Assembly (NCBI GenBank): GCA_030066075.1
Contig: JASJCH010000028.1
Span: forward strand, 1 to 48,546
From: Woeseiaceae bacterium
GTDB lineage: Bacteria; Pseudomonadota; Gammaproteobacteria; Steroidobacterales; Woeseiaceae
Direction: 5' to 3'
DNA: 48,546 nt
In this document: piece by piece, positions 42,694-48,546 of the stretch
How positions within the stretch are numbered: position 1 is the stretch's first letter
How the letters are laid out: every line of letters starts with the position of its first letter
Position numbers and translations under genes: made by a program
The notes under the pieces: generated by a model
What the model saw: only the letters and a program-made list of their open reading frames with translations
What the model was told of the DNA's origin: nothing
Database searches by the model: none

Positions 42694-43743
42694 ATGGTAT
42701 ACGGACATTGGACCCTGACTATTGTAGCGCTGTTCCTGGCCGCAAGCGCGGCAAATGCCGAGGATGTCAGCGACTACGATCCGCTATTCCTGAGCCAGGA
42801 CACGCTCGAGATCGATGTCGAGGGCCCGTTCGCGTTCCTGGCCCGTGAACGTCCCGACGAAGAGGAAGCCCCGGGCAAGCTCAGGTACGTCAATGCCGAC
42901 GGGGAAACCACCGAGTTCGACGTGCAGATCCGTGCCCGCGGCAACTGGCGCCGCAATCCCGAGATCTGCAGGTTCCCGCCGCTGAGGATCAATTTCAGGA
43001 AGTCCCAGACCGACGACACACTGTTCCACAAGCAGGACAAGATCAAGCTGGTCACGCACTGCAATAACAACAACCGCTATGCGCAGGCGGTTATCAGCGA
43101 GTACCTGGCCTATCGCATCTTCAATATTCTCACCGACTACAGCTATCGGGTCCGGCTGGTCAACATGACCTACGTCTACACCGACCGGAACGAGACCACC
43201 AACTCCTTCGCCGTCTTCATCGAGCACAAGGATCGGCTTGGCAAGCGCATAGACGGTGAACCGGTCGAGACGGAACGCGTAGCCGTCGGTTCGATCTTCC
43301 CGGAGAACCTGAACCTCGCGTCGATGTTCCAGTATTTCATCGGCAACACCGATTTCTCGCCGATTGCCACAGCGCCCGACGAGGACTGCTGCCACAACCA
43401 GGCGCTGTTCACGAGCGAAGAGGGCCCCTATCGCACGATCCCGTTCGATTTCGACCAGACCGGGCTCGTCGATGCGAAACACGCGGCGCCGAACCCGCGT
43501 TTCGGCATTCCCGATGTCAAGGTGCGCCTGTATCGTGGGCGCTGCGTCAATAACGAGTTGCTGCCAGAGACGCTGCAGCGTTTTCGTGACAAGCGCGAGG
43601 AGATCGAAGCGCTCATCGAGAACCAGGCGGAACTGACGTCGACGACCCGGCGCAACCTGCTCAGGTACGTGGAGTCTTTCTACGACACCATCGACAACCC
43701 GAGGCGGGTTCAGCAGCGTATCGTGGACGACTGTCTCGGTTGA
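42694..43743 (+). CDS. Secreted CotH-kinase-like protein of unnamed family
   Basis: A 349-residue protein with a signal peptide (residues 1-22, ending ANA). The rest fits the CotH/atypical kinase pattern: an RGNW motif at 82-85, a possible ATP-lysine in DKIKLVTHC (about 118), a glutamate helix in VISEYLAYRIFN (about 136), QYFIGNTDFS with D220, and PFDFDQTGLV with D252 and D254 as metal ligands. Four or more cysteines (92, 123, 232, 233, 284) could form disulfides. I recognise no named family. The ATG at 42694 has GAGG 8 bases upstream. It is divergent from the phosphoesterase gene and convergent by one base with the hydrolase-like gene. Confidence 0.65.
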   Translation: MVYGHWTLTIVALFLAASAANAEDVSDYDPLFLSQDTLEIDVEGPFAFLARERPDEEEAPGKLRYVNADGETTEFDVQIRARGNWRRNPEICRFPPLRINFRKSQTDDTLFHKQDKIKLVTHCNNNNRYAQAVISEYLAYRIFNILTDYSYRVRLVNMTYVYTDRNETTNSFAVFIEHKDRLGKRIDGEPVETERVAVGSIFPENLNLASMFQYFIGNTDFSPIATAPDEDCCHNQALFTSEEGPYRTIPFDFDQTGLVDAKHAAPNPRFGIPDVKVRLYRGRCVNNELLPETLQRFRDKREEIEALIENQAELTSTTRRNLLRYVESFYDTIDNPRRVQQRIVDDCLG

Positions 43744-43744
43744 A

Positions 43745-44701
43745 TCAGGACTGCAGGTCTTCCGTCAGCCAGTCGTGGACGATCTTGCTGACGCGGGGGT
43801 GGATGTAATAGCCCACCGAGCTATGCGGGTTTGACCTGCCGTAGCGCACCGCCAGGTTGTAGATACGATAATCCTGCACGGAGCTGACCAGGCGCTGGTG
43901 TAGCATTTTCTTGAAATCATCGGCCAGCGTGTTGTCGTGGCAGGTGTAGTCGTCCTCCGCCGCGACGTTGTACCAGGAAATGACATTGGTCGGGAACCGC
44001 GCTTCGGGTTGTTGCTCGGCGCCCTTCAGGTATTTGCGGATGTGCATGTCGCCCAGCGGCGCGCCGAGCGTCACCCACGCCTCGACCTTGCGCTTGCCGT
44101 AGCGTGGCGCAAACTCCTCGTCGTGCGATAACTCCCAGAGCACGTCATAAGCCACGAGGCAACCGAGGCCGTGCGACATCAGCAGTACCCTGCCGTCCCG
44201 GTCCAGCGCCTCGCACAGCTTGGCGCGCACGCGTTCACGCACCCTGTCGGCGAAATCAGACTTACCCGTCAGGTACTCGGCCGAATCCTTCGAGACGAGG
44301 CGCACCAGGGGCATCGTCATGCCGATAGCGCCCAGCAGCGGCGCCAGCATATCGGCGGCAAACTCGCGCACGGCCGATTTCCCGGGCACCCGGTCGTACT
44401 GGCGGATGCTGAACTTCTTGCGCGGCTCAATCTGGCGCAACGCGGCATGCGCGGCGCGGCGATCGCCGATGTCCAGCCTGGCGTCGTAGCGCTTACCGTG
44501 CTCCTCGAGGAACGCATTGGTGAGATCGCCGTAGTACGCCAGGTCTACCTGTGCATCCTCGAGAAGCTGCAGTTGCTCCGGGTAATCCCGCCGGACACCA
44601 GCGCGCAGTGCACGGTACGAGATGTCCAGCAAGTCCTCCTCGAGAGGCTTGAAGTCCCGCCCGTGCACCATAACGATGCTGCAATCCCTACTGGTACTCA
44701 T
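43745..44701 (-). CDS. Alpha/beta-hydrolase-like protein without a nucleophile serine
   Basis: A 318-residue protein, cytoplasmic by absence of a signal. It opens SIVMVHGRDFKPLEED, as in a family of lipase-like hydrolases. The nucleophile elbow reads LLMSHGLGCLVAYDVL: glycine stands where GHSxG enzymes have serine. The later segments WVTLGAPLGD, DDYTCHDNTLADDF and the C-terminal SSVGYYIHPRV keep the rest of the fold. It may be non-catalytic or use another residue. The start at 44701 overlaps the DUF4956 gene by 14 bases, so the two are coupled. Confidence 0.65.
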   Translation of the reverse strand: MSTSRDCSIVMVHGRDFKPLEEDLLDISYRALRAGVRRDYPEQLQLLEDAQVDLAYYGDLTNAFLEEHGKRYDARLDIGDRRAAHAALRQIEPRKKFSIRQYDRVPGKSAVREFAADMLAPLLGAIGMTMPLVRLVSKDSAEYLTGKSDFADRVRERVRAKLCEALDRDGRVLLMSHGLGCLVAYDVLWELSHDEEFAPRYGKRKVEAWVTLGAPLGDMHIRKYLKGAEQQPEARFPTNVISWYNVAAEDDYTCHDNTLADDFKKMLHQRLVSSVQDYRIYNLAVRYGRSNPHSSVGYYIHPRVSKIVHDWLTEDLQS

Positions 44702-45338
44702 CCTCGCCTGCATCCCTGCGCGTCATCATGGTCAGGAAGCGCCCTGATAGTGTCTTCCCGTACTCGAGCCGCCAGATGGCCAGCGTGGCGACAACGAAGG
44801 CAAACGATATGACCGTCGCAACCCCGAGCGCGCTGATGCCGGCGCCCAGCCCGATCGCGATAGCCACGAAAATGTACATGGCGTCAGATGGCTGCTTCAA
44901 CGCAAACCTGAAGCGAACGGCGGCGACGATTCCGGCCAGGCTGAACGCGAGCGCGAGGCTGTTGAGCACAATCATCGAGATACCCGTCACGACGACCGGC
45001 AGAATCATGATCGTCTGCACGAATGACTGGTCGATGCGCCGCGAGCGGCTCGTTATGAAGTAGGCCCAGCTGACCGGGATCGTCATGATGATGGCGCCAA
45101 CGCTGGCGACAGCCAGTTTCACCATGCCGTGGGGTGTCCGCACGGTACGGTCGACGCTCGAGTAGATCGGCTCAAAACCGTCGACATCGGCCTGTGCCAG
45201 GAACTCGAGGCCACCGATGGGAAAGTACGGATTCAGTCCCGGATAACGAGCCAACAGGTACCACATAGTCCCGACCCAGAACCCGTAGTACATCACAATC
45301 AGCGTCAGCGGAATCCCCAGTCCACCCGATCTTCGCAC
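44688..45338 (-). CDS. DUF4956 membrane protein
   Basis: A 216-residue inner-membrane protein with about five hydrophobic helices. The family core is clear: LNSLALAFSLAGIVAAVRFRFALKQ in two overlapping parts, then PSDAMYIFVAIAIGLGAG. The function of DUF4956 is unknown. In many bacteria it lies beside VTC-type polyphosphate polymerase domains and CotH proteins. Here a CotH-like gene is nearby, but no VTC domain is in the window. The start is a GTG at 45338 with GGAG 7-8 bases upstream. Confidence 0.85.
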   Translation of the reverse strand: MRRSGGLGIPLTLIVMYYGFWVGTMWYLLARYPGLNPYFPIGGLEFLAQADVDGFEPIYSSVDRTVRTPHGMVKLAVASVGAIIMTIPVSWAYFITSRSRRIDQSFVQTIMILPVVVTGISMIVLNSLALAFSLAGIVAAVRFRFALKQPSDAMYIFVAIAIGLGAGISALGVATVISFAFVVATLAIWRLEYGKTLSGRFLTMMTRRDAGEDEYQ

Positions 45339-45458
45339 GTTACTTCTCCGCCTAGGGTTGCGACACGATACCGCCCGCTAGTGCCTACATCAAATTCCGC
45401 GCAGCGTCGGGATCGCGATGGTAGGCTATGCGGCGTTTTCAGCCGCGACCAACCGCCA

Positions 45459-46436
45459 ATGGACCATTCAGTACAGTTACTCGGCATCTCGAATGCGATC
45501 GTCGATATCCTCGCCCATGTCGACGCCGACTTTCTCGAGCAGATTGGCGCAGTGCCCGGATCGATGACGCTGGTCGACATGGACCGTGCTCGTGAGATTT
45601 ATTCGCAGATGGGACCGGCCACGGAGATGTCGGGCGGATCGGTCGCCAACACGGTCGCCGGTTTCGCCAATCTCGGCGGCTCCGGCGCCTACATCGGCCG
45701 CGTCAAGGCGGACCAGCTCGGCGGCATCTTCAACCACGACATGCGGTCGCTCGGCATCGACGTTCGGCTGGACGCCGCCCGCGACGGGGCGCCGACGGCA
45801 CGCAGCCTGATTCTCATCACCGCGGACGGGCAGCGCACGATGCAGACCTACCTCGGCGCCTGCACCGAGCTGGGCGTCGCCGACATCACGCCCGAGTCCG
45901 TCGGCACGCCCAAGGCCATGCTGATCGAAGGGTATGTCTGGGACCTGCCGGAAGGACCCGACCTCACGGCGAAAGCCATCAAGATCGCGAAGCAAAACGG
46001 CACGACGGTCGCCCTGTCGTTGTCGGACTCGTTCTGTGTCGAACGCCATCGCGACTCGTTCGAGCATGCCGTGCGCAATGGCGTGGACATTGTCGTCGCC
46101 GACGAGGACGAAGTGAACGCCCTGGTCGGCGCCGAGTCATTCGACGATGCGCTCGAAGCACTCGACGACTATGACAACCTGTTCGCGATGACGCGCTCGG
46201 ACAAGGGCTCCGTGATCGTGCATGGCGACGAGAAGATCGTGCAGCCGGCGACGCCGGTTGACGAAGTCGTCGATACGACCGGCGCGGGCGATGCGTACAC
46301 CGCGGGCTTCCTTTACGGCTGGGTCAACGACATGCCGCTGGCCGAGTGCGCGAAAATCGGCACGTTCTGCGGTACCACGGTCATTCAGCAGCTCGGGGCT
46401 CGCATCGAACCGGGGTTACTCGACCACTACTCGTAG
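45459..46436 (+). CDS. PfkB-family adenosine kinase
   Basis: A 325-residue ribokinase-like kinase. The N-terminal GISNAIVDILAHVD and the GGSVANTVAGFANLGG motif bind the nucleoside. The C-terminal PfkB signature DTTGAGDAYTAGFLYG carries the catalytic aspartate. Adenosine to AMP is the likely reaction, as for bacterial PfkB adenosine kinases; a sugar substrate cannot be excluded. The start at 45459 (MDHSVQLLG) is set by homology. The upstream open frame overlaps DUF4956 antisense and is not coding. Confidence 0.87.
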   Translation: MDHSVQLLGISNAIVDILAHVDADFLEQIGAVPGSMTLVDMDRAREIYSQMGPATEMSGGSVANTVAGFANLGGSGAYIGRVKADQLGGIFNHDMRSLGIDVRLDAARDGAPTARSLILITADGQRTMQTYLGACTELGVADITPESVGTPKAMLIEGYVWDLPEGPDLTAKAIKIAKQNGTTVALSLSDSFCVERHRDSFEHAVRNGVDIVVADEDEVNALVGAESFDDALEALDDYDNLFAMTRSDKGSVIVHGDEKIVQPATPVDEVVDTTGAGDAYTAGFLYGWVNDMPLAECAKIGTFCGTTVIQQLGARIEPGLLDHYS

Positions 46437-46461
46437 GAGCCGGCCCGGGCGGGCGACCCCT

Positions 46462-47184
46462 CTATCTCAGATTGGCGAGCAAATCGTCGCCCGGCGCATC
46501 GTGAATCTCGGGATCCGGCTGCAGGTAGACTCGGCGGTCGCGGATTTCGTCGACCCAGGGCAGCTCCCGTCCGGGCCGCTTGTAGTTGCTGCAGAACACG
46601 AGGTACTGGCCGAAAGTGCGGAAGTACTCCTGGCTGCCGACATTGGGGTCGTCGATGACCCGATGGCAATCGCCGCTGACGAGGATCTTGCGGCCGAGCT
46701 GGTCCGTCTCGACGTTTTCCCAGACCGGCCTTTCCACGGGCGCACGCGACGGCCGGAACTGCTCCGCCGCCAGGCGCCGCTGCGCATCGAACGCGGGATT
46801 CACCGAGTGAATCCGGCCGTCTTCGGCGACGATCGCCTCAATCACGTCGTCCATCGCCGCGTACCAGTCCGTGGAGATCGGCGCCGGCTCCTCGGGCGGT
46901 GCATCCGGCAGGGCAGGTTGCACGATGTCAGCCAGCGCCGGCAGCTCCCGAATGGCTTCTTCAACAAGCAATGGCTCGATTTCTTCCTCAGGGGGCTGTG
47001 GTTGCTCCGGCGCCCGCGGCTCGAGCAGCGTGACGGCGATCTCTTCCAGCGGCCGTTCGTCCGCGGAGAACTCGGTCAGGGCGATGAACGCGACAATCAT
47101 GGCAGCAGCCGTGACCAGGCTTGCGAGCAGCCTCCTGCGCGTACCGCGCTGCCAGTTGGGATGAGTTGGCAGTCCGCTATACAC
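46462..47184 (-). CDS. Proline/glutamate-rich single-span membrane protein, unknown function
   Basis: A 240-residue protein. One transmembrane helix (about 20-40, LLASLVTAAAMIVAFIAL) follows a basic cytoplasmic tail. A Pro/Glu-rich periplasmic linker (about 52-108) resembles the spacer of TonB-like proteins. The C-terminal 120 residues hold two cysteines (in GDCHRV and VFCSNY) that could form a disulfide, and no recognised domain. The start is GTG at 47184 and overlaps the preceding aldehyde dehydrogenase by 8 bases, so it is part of that operon. Confidence 0.7.
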   Translation of the reverse strand: MYSGLPTHPNWQRGTRRRLLASLVTAAAMIVAFIALTEFSADERPLEEIAVTLLEPRAPEQPQPPEEEIEPLLVEEAIRELPALADIVQPALPDAPPEEPAPISTDWYAAMDDVIEAIVAEDGRIHSVNPAFDAQRRLAAEQFRPSRAPVERPVWENVETDQLGRKILVSGDCHRVIDDPNVGSQEYFRTFGQYLVFCSNYKRPGRELPWVDEIRDRRVYLQPDPEIHDAPGDDLLANLR

Positions 47185-48061
47185 CGATCGGATGCCAGGT
47201 CGTCTTCACTTCCTGGGTATCCCGAATCAGGTAGGGGTGCTGGGCGGTGTCGCTGGACCAGTCGGTCCGGGTGCGTGCGACGACTCGCTTGATATTGTCG
47301 GCTGCAGCTTCCTGGACCGAGCGCGCGAACTTGCGGCCGCCGTCGCAGTAAACGACGGCGTTCACATCCATATGCGACGCGAAGTGACTCGTCAGTTCCT
47401 CGCGATAGCCCGTCAGGATGTTGACCACACCGCCGGGCACGTCCGACGCGTGCAGCACTTCGGCAAAGCTGACGGCGCTGAGCGGCAGCTTCTCGGACGC
47501 CAGCACGACGCAGGTATTGCCGCCGACAATCGTCGGCGCGACGTTGGAGACCAGGCCAAGCAGACCGCTGTCATTGGGCGCCAGCATCGAGACCACGCCG
47601 GTCGGTTCGAGGATGGAAAAGTTGAAATGCGAGGAGCTGACGGGGTTTACGGCGCTGAACACCTGCTGGTACTTGTCCGCCCAGCCCGCAAAGTAAATCA
47701 GCCGGTCGATCGACGTGTCGACCTCCTTGCCGGCCGCGCGGGCGGTGACGCCCTGTAGCACCAGCTCGCTGATGAACTGTTCGCGCCTGCCTTCCAGCAT
47801 CTCCGCGATGCGGTAGAGAATCTGGCCGCGCAAGTAGGCTGACGCCTTTGCCCAACCGGGCTGCGCCTTGCGCGCCGCCACAACGGCATTGCGGAAATCT
47901 TTACGGCTGCCACGGCAGACATTGGCAATGACGCCGCCCTTCTTGTCCTCGAGCGCGAAATAGCGGCCCGACTCGGTGCGCGGGAACTTGCCGTCGATAT
48001 AGATTTTGTAAGTCTTGGCCACGCTGAGGCGACCGCTGACTGCTGCTTTCTTTGCCGCCAT
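47177..48061 (-). CDS. Half-length aldehyde dehydrogenase-like protein
   Basis: A 294-residue protein homologous to the N-terminal, cofactor-binding half of aldehyde dehydrogenases: YIDGKFPRTESGRYFAL, then EPTGVVSMLAPNDSGLLGL and GGVVNILTGYREELTSHF. It ends about where the catalytic Glu/Cys half should begin, so the standard catalytic cysteine is absent. The reading frame is clean and the partner gene starts 3 bases away, so this is not a random truncation. In several bacteria a full and a half-length ALDH follow deoC (deoxyribose-phosphate aldolase). The role may be structural or regulatory. Confidence 0.8.
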   Translation of the reverse strand: MAAKKAAVSGRLSVAKTYKIYIDGKFPRTESGRYFALEDKKGGVIANVCRGSRKDFRNAVVAARKAQPGWAKASAYLRGQILYRIAEMLEGRREQFISELVLQGVTARAAGKEVDTSIDRLIYFAGWADKYQQVFSAVNPVSSSHFNFSILEPTGVVSMLAPNDSGLLGLVSNVAPTIVGGNTCVVLASEKLPLSAVSFAEVLHASDVPGGVVNILTGYREELTSHFASHMDVNAVVYCDGGRKFARSVQEAAADNIKRVVARTRTDWSSDTAQHPYLIRDTQEVKTTWHPIGV

Positions 48062-48063
48062 CG

Positions 48064-48546
48064 TTATGCCTCCAGCTTCAGGTAAGCGTCCAGGCCGTGC
48101 AGGCCGCCCTCGCGCCCAACCCCGCTTTCCTTGTAACCGCCAAACGGCGACGCGGGGTCGAACTTGTTGAAAGTATTGGCCCAGACGACGCCGGCGCGCA
48201 CGCTCTGGGTCATCCTGAATATCTTGGCGCCCTTGTCGGTCCAGACTCCGCCGGACAGGCCGTACGGCGTGTTGTTGGCCTTGGTCACGGCTTCGTCGAA
48301 CGTGCGGAAGGTCTGGATTGCGAGCACGGGACCGAAGATCTCCTCCTGGACGACGCGATTGGACTGCGAGACGCCCGTGAATATCGTCGGCCGGCACCAG
48401 TAGCCCTTCTTCGGCACGGCGCAGGAACTCTGGTGCATCGTGGCGCCCTCTTCCCGGCCGATGGCGAGATAGGACTCGATCGTCTCGAGCTGCTGGGCAG
48501 AGTTGATCGCGCCGATGTCCGTGTTCTTGTCGAGCGGGTCGCCGAC
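48064..48546 (-). CDS. Aldehyde dehydrogenase, C-terminal part (cut by window edge)
   Basis: The last 160 residues of a full-type NAD(P)-dependent aldehyde dehydrogenase. GYWCRPTIFTGV, the EEIFGPVLAI motif, 'NNTPYGLSGGVWT' and 'PFGGYKESGVGREGG' are the standard C-terminal signatures. The catalytic cysteine lies beyond the right edge. The stop (TAA at 48064) is followed two bases later by the half-length homologue, so they form an operon and perhaps a complex. Confidence 0.92.
   Translation of the reverse strand, partial: VGDPLDKNTDIGAINSAQQLETIESYLAIGREEGATMHQSSCAVPKKGYWCRPTIFTGVSQSNRVVQEEIFGPVLAIQTFRTFDEAVTKANNTPYGLSGGVWTDKGAKIFRMTQSVRAGVVWANTFNKFDPASPFGGYKESGVGREGGLHGLDAYLKLEA

Overview
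The window is a 48.5 kb piece of a GC-rich, gene-dense bacterial chromosome with almost no intergenic space. Gene content points to an aerobic, heterotrophic gammaproteobacterium, perhaps from marine or sediment habitats. It has a high-potential iron-sulfur protein, the HutF/HutG form of histidine degradation, PuuD-type urate oxidation, a DcaP-like outer-membrane porin and a Bcr/CflA exporter. The lineage is inferred, and no rRNA or tRNA lies in the window to fix it. No CRISPR array, insertion sequence, integrase or rRNA/tRNA gene was seen. No gene-free stretch exceeds 300 bases.

Left part (1-7.1 kb): the start of an MBL-fold hydrolase gene (cut by the window edge), a HiPIP gene, and a rightward NAD-linked molybdenum formate dehydrogenase operon (fdhD-fdsG-fdsB-fdsA). 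Next (6.6-15.7 kb) is a complete histidine utilisation locus. The leftward operon hutF-hutC-hutU-hutH-hutG ends in a SYLF-domain lipoprotein gene. The rightward hutI is followed by an MFS exporter. The two arms diverge from a 55-base gap holding a TGTATATACA palindrome, the expected HutC operator. This Hut variant releases formate at the HutG step, and the adjacent dehydrogenase can oxidise it.

Middle part (15.7-27.5 kb): mixed housekeeping and accessory genes. They are a nitroreductase, a PcaF-like thiolase, an ADP/ATP-carrier-like transporter, an exported peroxiredoxin-like protein, a 7TM-PAS-PAS-GGDEF cyclase, an aminoglycoside-phosphotransferase-like kinase, a lone AlbA_2/Schlafen-type protein, a LOG protein, two divergent paralogous phosphoribosyltransferases and a DcaP-like porin.

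Purine part (27.5-38.0 kb): one leftward operon, uraH-xdhA-xdhB-xdhC-puuD-puuE-uraD-alc-allA-guaD. It encodes every step from guanine through xanthine, urate and allantoin to glyoxylate and urea. Diverging from it (38.1-40.8 kb) is a small periplasmic redox module: a Tat-signal subunit, a GMC dehydrogenase with a cysteine cluster, and an exported RidA.

Right part (40.8-48.5 kb): the least explained region. A secreted metallophosphoesterase carries a C-terminal kinase-like domain that looks inactivated. Next to it are a secreted CotH-kinase-like protein, an alpha/beta-hydrolase-like protein lacking the nucleophile serine, and a DUF4956 membrane protein. I regard these four genes as the best candidate for an undescribed envelope system. 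The window closes with a PfkB/adenosine kinase, a proline-rich single-span membrane protein, and a tandem of a half-length and a full-type aldehyde dehydrogenase (the latter cut by the right edge).
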